Source: Vibrio nitrifigilis (lineage in GTDB: Bacteria; Pseudomonadota; Gammaproteobacteria; Enterobacterales; Vibrionaceae). From it: a stretch of 64,000 nt of DNA. Location: the NCBI RefSeq assembly GCF_015686695.1, contig NZ_JADPMR010000001.1:1736001-1800000 (forward strand), in the 5' to 3' direction. Shown piece after piece: positions 1 through 8,716 of this stretch. Both the position numbers and the translations under genes were made by a program. Numbering within the stretch: position 1 is the first letter of the stretch; the number at the start of each line of letters is the position of its first letter. A model generated the notes under the pieces. The model saw nothing but the letters and a program-made list of their open reading frames with translations, was not told the DNA's origin and did not search any database.

Positions 1-1101
1 TAAATCACGCTCAATTTCGTAGCGCAAAATGACGTGTGCAGGGTAGGTTAACTCATCAGCATCAATGCGGATAAAGTCTTTCTTCACCCGAGTGTATACT
101 TTTTGCAGGTTAGCTACGTCAAACAGACCCTCAGTACTATCGTCGAATCGGCCTTTAATGAGCTTGGCTAAATGGGCGATAAAATGTGGGTTGCGGCCCA
201 ATTGCATTTCAAAAAATAGGGACTGAGATTCATGCACCCCCATAGAACGGGCTTCGCCAGCACGAGTACCAGCCAATGCACGTGGCAAACCTTGTTCATA
301 ACGAGCATGCCCCGTTTCATGAACAATACCCATAATGGATTGAACAAATTCACTTTCATCGTAGCGCGTGGTAATGCGCACATCGGTAGGTACACCCCCA
401 CAAAATGGGTGAACACTTTCATCTAACCGGCCATGAGAAAAGTCAAATTGCAGTAGCTTCATCACTTCTTTACCGAGTGCTTTTTGTGCTTGTGCCGGGT
501 AGTGACCTTTGGGCTCAATCACAGGTTCTGACGCTTGCTTTTCTATGGCTTGATCGATCATGTCAGGTAGCCAAGATTTTACATCGGTAAAGACTTTGTC
601 TAGCGACTCACTGGTTGTGCCGGGTTCATATAAATTAAGCATTGCATCATAAGGCGTTGTTCCTGCCACTTCTGCTCGAATTTGTGCCTCTTGCTGAGAC
701 AATGTGACCACTTCTTGCCAGTTTGCAATAAATCCTTGCCAATCGTTTTGAGTACGCTGTTCACGCCATGCATGTTCACATTTTGACCCAGCGAGTGATT
801 TGGCTTCCACAAATTCGTCAGGTAGGACGGTCGCTTGTTGCCATTGCTGCTTCATTTCTCTGAGAATAGCACTCTGAGTTTGGTCGAGATTTTCTTGCGC
901 TGCGGATTCGAACCATTCCTCTAGTTGAGGTTGGGTTCTCATTTGATGGATATGAACAGAGAGCTCAGCCATCGCTGCGCCGCGAGCTTCGGCACCACCG
1001 GAGGGCATGATAGAAGATTGGTCCCAGCTAGAAATGGCGTATAAGTGCTCAAAATTGGCGACTTTCTTTGAATGCTTAACTAGTTTTTCGAATGCGCTCA
1101 T
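1..1101 (-). CDS. Carboxypeptidase Taq (M32) family metallopeptidase, 3' end cut by window
   Basis: M32 zinc metallocarboxypeptidase, predicted cytoplasmic, trimming residues from peptide C-termini. The reading frame runs from ATG at 1101 to base 1 without a stop, giving 367 residues of a family that is usually about 490-500, so the C-terminal quarter is missing only because the window ends. The zinc-binding HExxH motif is visible as HETGH at residues 261-265, preceded by QSIMGIV and followed by ARYEQGLPRALAGT, the typical M32 context. The N-terminus (MSAFEKLVKHSKKVANFE, then SSWDQSSIMP) also fits the family. It is transcribed away from the T6SS island, and nothing suggests a functional link between the two. 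Confidence 0.93.
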   Translation of the reverse strand, partial: MSAFEKLVKHSKKVANFEHLYAISSWDQSSIMPSGGAEARGAAMAELSVHIHQMRTQPQLEEWFESAAQENLDQTQSAILREMKQQWQQATVLPDEFVEAKSLAGSKCEHAWREQRTQNDWQGFIANWQEVVTLSQQEAQIRAEVAGTTPYDAMLNLYEPGTTSESLDKVFTDVKSWLPDMIDQAIEKQASEPVIEPKGHYPAQAQKALGKEVMKLLQFDFSHGRLDESVHPFCGGVPTDVRITTRYDESEFVQSIMGIVHETGHARYEQGLPRALAGTRAGEARSMGVHESQSLFFEMQLGRNPHFIAHLAKLIKGRFDDSTEGLFDVANLQKVYTRVKKDFIRIDADELTYPAHVILRYEIERDL

Positions 1102-1327
1102 AGAATAGACCTACATGATAAAAGAATAAGTTTTGATAATAGCAAACAGGCGCAAATTATCATCTCATTTCTCTTGTGGTTGGGTAGGGTAAAACGCGCA
1201 TTATCATAGGGTTGGTCGTTATATCCGATGCCAAGTAAATTCTGTCACTCGCTATCAACATCAACATAACTCTGACAGTTGGTTGTGGATGAGGTGACAT
1301 ACTAAATAGTGCTGAGTAGGGCGAGGA

Positions 1328-1370
1328 ACCTTGCCTATGCGAGCAAAAACTTGCTCAGTCTTAGGCAGGT
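1328..1370 (+). promoter_or_regulatory. Nested inverted repeat, possible enhancer site for a sigma-54 activator
   Basis: Inverted repeats TGCCTA/TAGGCA (1332-1337 and 1362-1367) enclose GAGCAA/TTGCTC (1341-1346 and 1351-1356). The element is centred about 80 bases upstream of the -24 GG of the sigma-54 promoter. That is a normal distance for the upstream activating sequence of a bacterial enhancer-binding protein such as VasH. There is no T-run, so it is not a terminator. The role is inferred from position only. Confidence 0.4.
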
Positions 1371-1427
1371 TATTGCTTAAATAAGTGATAGATAATTATA
1401 ACTATATGAATTTTATAGGTGAGAGAC

Positions 1428-1445
1428 TTGGCATTGACCTTGCTC
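1428..1445 (+). promoter_or_regulatory. Sigma-54 (RpoN) promoter of hcp
   Basis: The sequence TTGGCATTGACCTTGCTC carries the diagnostic GG (1430-1431), ten bases, then GC (1442-1443), inside good -24 (TTGGCA) and -12 (TTGC) elements. Transcription would start near 1455, leaving about 150 bases of leader. In V. cholerae the hcp operons depend on RpoN and VasH, so the match sits in the expected place. Confidence 0.8.
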
Positions 1446-1605
1446 TTATCTATAGACCATCAACATGATGGAAAAAGTTCACAATGTGGTCATGAGTATG
1501 AACGAATCTGATACACAGGCTTAATAAAAAATAGTATTAGAGGGGCATTGTGGAAAATATAAATAAAAACAACCCATTGGTTATTCAACGTTAGAAGGAT
1601 TTGTT

Positions 1606-2124
1606 ATGCCAACTCCATGTTATATCTCTATTGAAGGTCAAACCCAAGGTCTTATCACGGCCGGAGCTTGCACCGCAGATTCAATTGGTGACTCTTATGT
1701 AGAAGGTCACGAAGATGAAATGCTGGTTCAACAATTTGACCACAATGTGACCGTTCCGACCGATCCTCAATCAGGTCAGCCTGCAGGCCAACGAGCTCAC
1801 AAGCCATTCAAATTCACTGTGTCTCTCAATAAAGCCGTTCCTTTGCTATACAACGCACTGGCTGCTGGTGAAAAAATGACATCGGTTACTTTAAAATGGT
1901 ATAGAACTTCTATTGAAGGTAAGCAAGAAAACTTCTTCACCACGACACTAGAAAACGCATCTATCGTCGATATTCGTTGTGAAATGCCTCACTGCCAAGA
2001 CCCAGCAAAATCAGATTTCACACAAAATCTGACTGTCTCAATGACATATCGCAAAATTACTTGGGATCACGTTAATGCAGGCACGTCCGGTGCTGATGAC
2101 TGGCGCACACCAGTTGAAGCGTAA
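1606..2124 (+). CDS. hcp: Type VI secretion tube protein Hcp
   Basis: Hcp forms the hexameric rings that stack into the inner tube of the T6SS needle and is itself secreted. The 172-residue protein begins MPTPCYISIEGQTQGLITAG and ends SGADDWRTPVEA. It is close to the V. cholerae Hcp sequence along its whole length and of the same size. The ribosome site AGAAGG lies six bases before ATG. It is the first gene after the sigma-54 promoter and is followed by vgrG, the standard auxiliary-cluster order. Two strong hairpins lie between hcp and vgrG and may make hcp the more abundant product, as expected for a tube subunit. Base composition is like the core genome, unlike the downstream effector genes. 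Confidence 0.97.
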   Translation: MPTPCYISIEGQTQGLITAGACTADSIGDSYVEGHEDEMLVQQFDHNVTVPTDPQSGQPAGQRAHKPFKFTVSLNKAVPLLYNALAAGEKMTSVTLKWYRTSIEGKQENFFTTTLENASIVDIRCEMPHCQDPAKSDFTQNLTVSMTYRKITWDHVNAGTSGADDWRTPVEA

Positions 2125-2142
2125 TCTTAGCAAGTACACAAC

Positions 2143-2168
2143 TATCGCCTGCTTATTGGCAGGCGATA
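2143..2168 (+). terminator. Hairpin downstream of hcp
   Basis: A perfect 10-bp stem, TATCGCCTGC (2143-2152) and GCAGGCGATA (2159-2168), with a six-base loop and no T-run. It is more likely an RNA-stabilising 3' hairpin of the hcp mRNA than a terminator on its own. Confidence 0.55.
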
Positions 2169-2172
2169 ACAT

Positions 2173-2228
2173 AAACCTTAAGCACAGAACATCACATTAA
2201 CAATGATGTGTTTTGTGCTTAAGGTTTT
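2173..2228 (+). terminator. Long hairpin between hcp and vgrG, probable partial terminator
   Basis: A perfect 14-bp outer stem pairs AAACCTTAAGCACA (2173-2186) with TGTGCTTAAGGTTT (2214-2227). An inner ACATCA/TGATGT stem and a short T-run follow the same arm. It sits 34 bases before the vgrG start, so it probably attenuates read-through from hcp into vgrG. Confidence 0.65.
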
Positions 2229-2261
2229 GACGTATATAAAAAGATCATAGGAAATGTCAGG

Positions 2262-4538
2262 ATGGCGACGTTAAGTTATAAAATACAAATTGATGGCTTA
2301 GAAGAAGATACGTTTGTAGTTCGAGGATTTGATGGGCACGAATCCATCTCGGATAGTCAGTTTAAAGGCGAGCCCTGCTATGGTTTTCGCTATATGGTGC
2401 AATTGGCGAGTCGTCAATCAAATATCACCGCCGATCAAGTTGTCGACCGAGGCGCAGAATTAACTCTGTATCGTAATGGGGAGCTAGTGCAGCGGGTTAA
2501 CGGTATCGTGCGCAGTTTCAGTAACGGTGATATCGGTCATAATTTTAGTTTTTACGATTTAACACTAGTACCATCGCTAGAGCGTCTCTCTTTACGTCAC
2601 AATAGTCGTATTTTCCAACAGTTGACAGTTCCTGAAATTATTTCTGTATTGCTTCAAGAAATGAAAATCACCGCGTTTGCTTTTTCTGTCGCGAGAGACT
2701 GTGCAAAGCGTGAGTTTTGTGTGCAATATCGAGAAACCGATCTTGAATTTTTACATCGCATTGCCGCCGAAGAGGGCTTAGTTTACAGCTTCGAACATAC
2801 AGAGGGTAAACATACCATTCTGTTCACTGATAAAACGGAAAGCTTTCCTTGGGTAAGCGAATCTGTTCCTTACAACGTGTTATCCGGTGGCGCTGTTGAC
2901 ACTCAATATGTGTCAAGTTTGGTCGCGAAGACTCAATCAGAAGTGTCCAGCGTTGAACAACGTGATTATAGTTTTAAAAAGCCAACTTATACCTTTGCGC
3001 AAAGCTCAGCTGCGACCGATGCGCAATATCAACAGTCAGATTACGAACACTATGATGCGCCAGGGCGCTATAAAGATGACGTAAGTGGTAAAGCGTTTAG
3101 TGATATTCGATTAGCCTACTTACGTCGTGATGCTAAAACCCTGACAGGGAAAAGCAATCATATGTCCCTGCGCGCTGGTTATCAGTTCAGTCTTGAAGAA
3201 CATTTAAATGATGAGTTAAACACGGATTATCTTGTGGTTGGAGTGTCTCATCAAGGTGAGCAACCTCAAGCGTTAGAGGAAGAAGCGGGAAGCGGCGCAA
3301 CCACTTACGCTAACCAGTTTAAGCTGATTCCTGCAACATCACTATGGGAAGCTGTGCCGCAGCCTAAACCTCAAGTGGACGGTCCGATGATAGCGATTGT
3401 CGTTGGCCCTGATGGCGAGGAGATTTTCTGTGATGAGTATGGCCGGGTTAAATTGCATTTCCCATGGGATCGTTATTCTAACACTGATGAACTGAGTTCT
3501 TGTTGGGTACGCGTAGCTCAAGATTGGGCGGGTAGCCAATATGGTATGGTTGCCATCCCGCGTATTGGCCATGAAGTGATTGTTTCGTTCCTTAATGGCG
3601 ATCCCGATCAGCCTATTGTCACTGGCGGTACTTATCACGAGACCAACACGCCTCCTTACGTATTGCCGGATAATAAAACCAAAACGGTAATTCGAACCGA
3701 AACTCACCAAGGTGACGGTTATAACGAATTAAGTTTTGAAGACCAAGCTGAGCAAGAACAAATTTTCCTGCATGCCCAAAAAGATTATGAAGGCATTACC
3801 GAAAACGATCATAACCGTCAGATTCATAACAATAAGAATCTAACTGTAGATGCCAATCACTACACCCAAGTGAAAAAGAACGTCCATGAAACCATCAAGG
3901 GCGAAAAGCGTGAAGCAGTCAATAAAAACCGCACCTTTATCATCGACGGAAACTTACACGTTAAAACCGGTAAAGTGTGGGTGAACGACACCACGACAGA
4001 AGTACACATCAAAGCAGGTCAAAAAGTCGTGATTGAATCCGGCTCAGAAATTACCGTTTCTGCTGGTGGCAGCTTCGTTAAAGTCGACCCATCCGGTGTG
4101 CACCTTTCTGGCGCTGGAATTAACCTCAACTCAGGCGGCAGTGCAGGAAGTGGTACAGCGATTAGTGCATTGGCAGCAACTCTACCAAAAAGCTTGACGA
4201 ATGACACCGCAGTAGAAGAAATCGTGAATGGAGATGTTGCAGCGACACAAGCGTCAGGAACAGCCGCTGTAACCACAGGCCAAGGTAAAGATGTTACTAT
4301 GGCTGAAACAACCACTGCAACGTCTACAAGCACTAGTTCATCATCTTCAAGTACAACAAGTAGTTCAACTTCAACAGCAGCGTCCAGTGCCATAAGCAGC
4401 GCAACATCGAGCAGAAGTGCAGCGACAACGACAGCAAGTACAGAAACTACAACATCAACGTCAGAAACAACCAGTGAAGATACTGATGACTCATCTAAAT
4501 CCGGTGGGGCAGGCTTTAACTACATCTTCTCGGCTTAA
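2262..4538 (+). CDS. vgrG: Type VI secretion spike protein VgrG with Ser/Thr-rich C-terminal tail
   Basis: VgrG trimers form the tip of the T6SS needle and carry effectors. The 758-residue protein starts MATLSYKIQIDGLEEDTFVV (gp27-like part). The gp5-like OB fold is at about residues 371-466 (VDGPMIAIVVGPDGEEIF ... GGTYHETNTPPYVLP). The beta-helical needle repeats with IHNNKNLTVD and HIKAGQKVVIESG follow. After the spike (ending near residue 628) comes an unusual tail of about 130 residues. Residues 680-746 are almost only Ser, Thr and Ala, and the protein closes with SGGAGFNYIFSA. No enzymatic extension is recognisable. The stop lies ten bases before the effector start, so the tail is a plausible loading site for that cargo. 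A codon-level repeat of AGC/ACA/TCA encodes the tail. Confidence 0.96.
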   Translation: MATLSYKIQIDGLEEDTFVVRGFDGHESISDSQFKGEPCYGFRYMVQLASRQSNITADQVVDRGAELTLYRNGELVQRVNGIVRSFSNGDIGHNFSFYDLTLVPSLERLSLRHNSRIFQQLTVPEIISVLLQEMKITAFAFSVARDCAKREFCVQYRETDLEFLHRIAAEEGLVYSFEHTEGKHTILFTDKTESFPWVSESVPYNVLSGGAVDTQYVSSLVAKTQSEVSSVEQRDYSFKKPTYTFAQSSAATDAQYQQSDYEHYDAPGRYKDDVSGKAFSDIRLAYLRRDAKTLTGKSNHMSLRAGYQFSLEEHLNDELNTDYLVVGVSHQGEQPQALEEEAGSGATTYANQFKLIPATSLWEAVPQPKPQVDGPMIAIVVGPDGEEIFCDEYGRVKLHFPWDRYSNTDELSSCWVRVAQDWAGSQYGMVAIPRIGHEVIVSFLNGDPDQPIVTGGTYHETNTPPYVLPDNKTKTVIRTETHQGDGYNELSFEDQAEQEQIFLHAQKDYEGITENDHNRQIHNNKNLTVDANHYTQVKKNVHETIKGEKREAVNKNRTFIIDGNLHVKTGKVWVNDTTTEVHIKAGQKVVIESGSEITVSAGGSFVKVDPSGVHLSGAGINLNSGGSAGSGTAISALAATLPKSLTNDTAVEEIVNGDVAATQASGTAAVTTGQGKDVTMAETTTATSTSTSSSSSSTTSSSTSTAASSAISSATSSRSAATTTASTETTTSTSETTSEDTDDSSKSGGAGFNYIFSA

Positions 4539-4547
4539 GGTTTTATT

Positions 4548-7058
4548 ATGAAATTTGTATACCCAATAACAAAATCAGATGGCAGTGAATTTCCAAATCA
4601 AGACGAATTAGAAACAGTCATTAGCCAAGAAACGATAGGCCAATATGGCTTTAACCCAAGCCACAATACATTTCATGGTGGCATTCATTTTACTAAAGTA
4701 AATGCGCCTTGGGTAAGAAAGTATTACCCAATTAGAGCAATTGCTGATGGCAATATTATTGCCTGTCGTTTATCTGAAGATTATCCCGAAACTGAATACG
4801 GACATCAAAAATTGCCGTTTAGCCACAACTTCTGTCTTATCGAGCATGAATTTGACTATAAAGATGACGACGACAATGATGCCACCTTCAACTTCTACAG
4901 CCTTTATATGCATTTAGCGACCATAAATGATGACAAAAGTGATGTAGAAGAAGAACCTATTCAGCATGTATTGGCTCAGTCGTGGTTTGCCAGAGCGATG
5001 CCAAAAATTTCTAACGAATTAAATACATACGTTAAACTGAAGAAAGGCACGGTTCTCTTACTTGATGAAGATTCTCAACCACGAACGTTTGAATCTAATG
5101 GGATTACTTATAACTTTAAAAAGTACGAAATAAAAGATAATAAAGGACTACGAGATAGTCTTGCAGGGGTGGGTAACAACGTATGGTTAGCGGATGATCC
5201 ATCACCAAAAGAAAGTGATCCTCAATTTATCATTACAGGGGGACCCGTTGAAAATGCGCCTGAACCTATTTGGTTTTATCAGAAGCTGACAGGTGAAATC
5301 ACTTGTAATACATCTATTCGTGTTCGTTCTGACCCTAAAACTAACGGTGATGCCGGTGATGTGATTGGTCAAGCATATAATGGGTGCACGATAAGCTTTT
5401 CAAGAACCAGTGATACAAAATTCTGTCGCATTGGCGGAAAAAAATATTTGATGGCGCGATGTGATTTTACGAATAATAAAGCGTTTCAAGGTAATCAACA
5501 AACCGTTAAGTTAACATCAGGCTGGATTGCCATCACTGATGCTTACGTAAAAGTGAATGAAAAATCGGATATTTTAGATTTTAATGATGAAAATACGCCT
5601 GTTACGTCAACGAATATTCCTGTGAAAGCCGGTGAGCCTATCGGCTACTTAGGCCGTTTTGACGTGTTAATTTATGATCAAGAGCGGGGGTATGTGGCAG
5701 ATAAAAGATATCAGCTTCATCATGAATTAATTTCGCTCGATAAACCACCAAAAGCCTTTTTAACCGCATTCTTCGGCGATGAAAAAGCGGCCAACTTACA
5801 ATTTGCATCGGATGAAAATTCACATGGATATCTTCTCAAGAAAGATCCAAGTGATTTTTTCCGCGATCTAGCGTTATGCGCTAAAAAGTCAGTAACCAAC
5901 GCTGAAAAGTGTGACGCTGTCACAGTTGAAGATGATGAGCTAAAATCGGTATTGCTACCTCAAGACGCGAGTAAGTTGACGGTCGTGCAACACACGAGTG
6001 AGTGGTATCATAAGTCTGATACTAGTTTGCTATTTCAAGAGTTAACGTATTTGTTTGGTGATAATAAAAGACTTAAACATGAAAAAGACCGTGCAGACCA
6101 ATTGGCCTGGATGCAAGACACTGCGTTGTTTAAAGATAATGCTGTAGTGTGGAACTGGTGGCCTATAAGTAGTAACATTTTATATAAATATACTTGTCGA
6201 GATAATAATATAGTTGTAAAAGCGACCAGATATAATTCAGTGATGGGACCTGTAATTTGGGGAAATCATTCATTAGATTCTGTTAATGAAATTTGGGATA
6301 AATTAATAGACAATTCAACGATTACTCAAAATGAAAGTATAATTATAAAGAGTATGGCTAAAAATGAAGGTAAATTGGATTCTGTGCAGAGTTATGATAG
6401 TGAATTACTCACTGCTGGAGCAATGCAAAAGACGATAAAAGTAGAAGGGAATGGTGAGTTATTAGAACAATTAATTAAATTTAGTGAGAACAATAAAAAA
6501 GAATATATTGAGTATTTTTATGATTATGGATGGATTATTAAAAATGATAACTTGTTTTTTCAACATCAAGATATAGCAGATGGAAGGTTATTATCAGGAA
6601 ATGAATTAAAAACGATAATAAGATCGTCATGTATAGGAAAGAATGTTGGAGATGTGATTGATTGTATACCTATAAAAAATCTAGGTTATTCAATCCAACA
6701 AGATGCATATGTTAAGTTACAAATATTAGATTTTGTGAAAAGGCTCAGATTTGTCTTAAATTCTCAAATAACGATAAAAAATAACTCACACACAATTGGT
6801 AGTATTTTTACTGATAATTTATCTCGAGCTGTAATTTTAGATCAAAGTGTTAATAGGCCAGGATACGTTAAGCGAGATCTGGAATTGGCAATAAATACTT
6901 ATATTAAAAATAGTAATATAAGCTCAATTATTGACTCTTTGGACGATGATAACAGAGGTGACGTAATAGAAGGTATATTAAGAATATACAAATCAAATAG
7001 AAGAATGACTGATTCAATAAAAAGATTTGAAAATATTGAGGAAATATTAAATGCATAA
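4548..7058 (+). CDS. Putative T6SS peptidoglycan-degrading effector: split M23-like peptidase, SH3b-like insert, lysozyme-like C-terminus
   Basis: 836 residues with no signal peptide, directly behind vgrG. Visible pieces: an M23/LytM-like start, HGGIH (43-47; canonical HxGxD with His in place of Asp), PIRAIADGNI (61-70), IEH (98-100) and YMHLA (120-124). An SH3b-like segment with SIRVRSDP spans about 250-337. The closing M23 motifs then appear, AGEPIGYLG (361-369) and QLHHEL (389-394; canonical HLHFE). A middle region around 478-545 is rich in Trp/His (HTSEWYH, VVWNWWP). Near the C-terminus NEGKLDSVQSYDSELLTAGA resembles lysozyme-like folds, with E607 the candidate acid. I infer two wall-cutting activities in one cargo protein. 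Codon use turns strongly AT-rich from about 6130, suggesting that the C-terminal half was exchanged separately. The last eight bases overlap the putative immunity gene. Neither activity is certain, because the M23 ligands are non-canonical. Confidence 0.72.
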   Translation: MKFVYPITKSDGSEFPNQDELETVISQETIGQYGFNPSHNTFHGGIHFTKVNAPWVRKYYPIRAIADGNIIACRLSEDYPETEYGHQKLPFSHNFCLIEHEFDYKDDDDNDATFNFYSLYMHLATINDDKSDVEEEPIQHVLAQSWFARAMPKISNELNTYVKLKKGTVLLLDEDSQPRTFESNGITYNFKKYEIKDNKGLRDSLAGVGNNVWLADDPSPKESDPQFIITGGPVENAPEPIWFYQKLTGEITCNTSIRVRSDPKTNGDAGDVIGQAYNGCTISFSRTSDTKFCRIGGKKYLMARCDFTNNKAFQGNQQTVKLTSGWIAITDAYVKVNEKSDILDFNDENTPVTSTNIPVKAGEPIGYLGRFDVLIYDQERGYVADKRYQLHHELISLDKPPKAFLTAFFGDEKAANLQFASDENSHGYLLKKDPSDFFRDLALCAKKSVTNAEKCDAVTVEDDELKSVLLPQDASKLTVVQHTSEWYHKSDTSLLFQELTYLFGDNKRLKHEKDRADQLAWMQDTALFKDNAVVWNWWPISSNILYKYTCRDNNIVVKATRYNSVMGPVIWGNHSLDSVNEIWDKLIDNSTITQNESIIIKSMAKNEGKLDSVQSYDSELLTAGAMQKTIKVEGNGELLEQLIKFSENNKKEYIEYFYDYGWIIKNDNLFFQHQDIADGRLLSGNELKTIIRSSCIGKNVGDVIDCIPIKNLGYSIQQDAYVKLQILDFVKRLRFVLNSQITIKNNSHTIGSIFTDNLSRAVILDQSVNRPGYVKRDLELAINTYIKNSNISSIIDSLDDDNRGDVIEGILRIYKSNRRMTDSIKRFENIEEILNA
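5911..5923. promoter_or_regulatory. matS site (MatP-binding), exact consensus match
   Basis: GTGACGCTGTCAC matches GTGACRNYGTCAC at every position. It lies inside the effector gene of the T6SS island. Confidence 0.75.
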
Positions 7059-7644
7059 ATTTAATATATTGACTTTGACGTTAATAAGTTTTAGTTTTTC
7101 TGCTTATTCACAGTTATTAAGTGTGAGTAAAAATAATATCATTTACAATGATAATTTAAATTTGTATTCAGATGTTAATAAGTTTTCATTTGGGCAACCG
7201 AGCGATATATTTAACTTTTCGCCTGATAAAAAATATGTATTAATTCAAAGGATAGAGAACTATACTTTATATGACAGTAATAATAAAAAAATAAATGGGT
7301 CAAAAAATTATTGTGATGTAATACGATTAAGTGATGGTTGTCCTATCAGTTACTTTTCTGGTGCTATTTGTGGTGCATACTGGAATAATAGCAATGAGTT
7401 AGTATGGTATGATGGAACTGTAAGTATAAACGATAGAGACGTGAAATTATTAAATCCACATAAACTATCTAAGTTCATCGAGCAACAAGGATTAGTTTAT
7501 AATATATCCGCATACTCAAGATGTTATCCTGTCAATGTTAATAATAAAGACTCTTATGAAAAAATAGAGTTTTATTTAAATAAAACAAATAGACTTAAAG
7601 AGGCGAAAGAACTTAATAATAAATTAAAGAATATCGATAATTAA
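7051..7644 (+). CDS. Putative periplasmic immunity protein of the adjacent effector
   Basis: 197 residues starting MHKFNILTLTLISFSFSAYSQ, a clear secretion signal with cleavage probably after AYS. The ATG overlaps the end of the effector gene by eight bases, implying translational coupling. A periplasmic location is what immunity against a wall-degrading effector requires. The mature part has four cysteines near NYCDVIRLSDGCPISYFSGAIC-type spacing plus another in SRCYPV, so disulphides are possible. I recognise no named family. Very AT-rich, like the end of the effector. The assignment rests on position, overlap and predicted location. Confidence 0.7.
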   Translation: MHKFNILTLTLISFSFSAYSQLLSVSKNNIIYNDNLNLYSDVNKFSFGQPSDIFNFSPDKKYVLIQRIENYTLYDSNNKKINGSKNYCDVIRLSDGCPISYFSGAICGAYWNNSNELVWYDGTVSINDRDVKLLNPHKLSKFIEQQGLVYNISAYSRCYPVNVNNKDSYEKIEFYLNKTNRLKEAKELNNKLKNIDN

Positions 7645-7699
7645 AATTATTAATATAAATAGTTATGAATTGAATTTACCCCAAAAAAGGTGATGGCTA

Positions 7700-7740
7700 A
7701 GTCCTGATTTCGAAAATTGTTGTGTTCAGGACTAAAATTT
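7700..7740 (+). terminator. Weak terminator-like hairpin after the first immunity gene
   Basis: AGTCCTGA (7700-7707) pairs with TCAGGACT (7726-7733), followed by AAAATTTTT. The loop is long (18 bases), so termination is possible but weak. Confidence 0.35.
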
Positions 7741-7852
7741 TTCTGCAGGGGTTAAATAATTCTGTGTAACAATCAGTGTATTTTAATATTTACCCTTGAT
7801 ATTTTTATATTGAAAAAATAATATTATTAGTTATTGGGCCAAGGAGAATTAA

Positions 7853-8386
7853 GTGTATAAATTCATATGGTTAATTGGTCTAAGTTCATATTTTTCGAAT
7901 TGCAGTAATGCGGTTGAATTAAATACTGATAATTTCCCCAATTTAAAATCAACATCAACATCAACATATTCATATACTATTGGTAAGTCAGTTATACATA
8001 GCGATTACTCTATAATATTCGATTCGTTTCTTGGTAGCGATGGGAATACTTCCTGTGTTATTCCTGTTTATGATGGGGAAATAGAAAATAAATATTGCTT
8101 AACGAGTGCGATTGATTATAGTGAACATAAAATGAAACAATATTTTTATGCTGTTAACTTGGGTCATATAGACATACAAAATTTTACAGACAAAGACGTA
8201 AAAGTTAACTATTCCTCCGTATCTAGTGTTAAAAAACATAAATTTATTTTTAATAAGGTTCCAGTCTTAAGTGTATCTGGCAAAGTTGAGCATAGAGCGA
8301 CATGTTCATTATCAATAGATGATATAAGTGATCCTGAATTCCCAGTTTTAAATATCGAATCGACAATATGTGAATTAGGACAGTAG
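7853..8386 (+). CDS. Secreted small protein in the T6SS island, possible second immunity protein
   Basis: 177 residues from a GTG start with a good ribosome site (AAGGAG, six bases upstream). The N-terminus YKFIWLIGLSSYFSNCSNAV looks like a signal peptide, so the protein is probably periplasmic. The Cys in SNCSNAV is not a clean lipobox. The mature part has four cysteines (SCVIPVYDG, KYCLTS, ATCSLS, TICELGQ), suggesting disulphides. I do not recognise a family, and it is not obviously similar to its neighbours. Position behind an effector/immunity pair, size and export make an extra immunity gene the best guess. Composition is as AT-rich as the rest of the cassette. Confidence 0.55.
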   Translation: MYKFIWLIGLSSYFSNCSNAVELNTDNFPNLKSTSTSTYSYTIGKSVIHSDYSIIFDSFLGSDGNTSCVIPVYDGEIENKYCLTSAIDYSEHKMKQYFYAVNLGHIDIQNFTDKDVKVNYSSVSSVKKHKFIFNKVPVLSVSGKVEHRATCSLSIDDISDPEFPVLNIESTICELGQ

Positions 8387-8716
8387 TTTTTTAGTAAGTG
8401 AATACAAATATGATCCTCAGACACTATCCTTTTTGGCAATGATTATTCACAATGAAGTAGAAGAAATAAATCTTGGCTAGAGCCATTATGTGCTTTTATA
8501 CGTAAGCTTGGATGTTGTAATACTTAACGCTGAAAACTCTTTGTCCAAAAGAAAGGAACAGTTCAGACAACGAACGATACTTTGATAGTTAGGTGATATT
8601 TCAAGGTGAATAAGTTACGAACTTGTTGTATGACTGGTGAAACGATAATAGGCTAAGGAGTGTCTCTTCTATGTACGTTATAAATTATTTTAATATAATC
8701 AAAGAGATTATGTAAT
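8387..8716. other. AT-rich intergenic stretch in the T6SS island
   Basis: 330 bases without a supported gene. All frames are broken by stops and I see no recognisable protein fragment. It presumably holds the promoter of the next secreted protein. Confidence 0.6.

Larger units (their letters stand above)
1102..1605. other. Intergenic region upstream of hcp
   Basis: 504 bases without a gene. It separates the divergent M32 peptidase and hcp. It contains a nested inverted repeat (1328-1370) and a sigma-54 promoter (1428-1445), described separately, followed by an untranslated leader of about 150 bases before hcp. No other ORF is convincing here. Confidence 0.8.

Noticed and set aside
4019..4393. 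Minus-strand open frame opposite the VgrG tail
   Set aside because: Valine/leucine-rich translation is the shadow of the Ser/Thr repeat codons; no start context.
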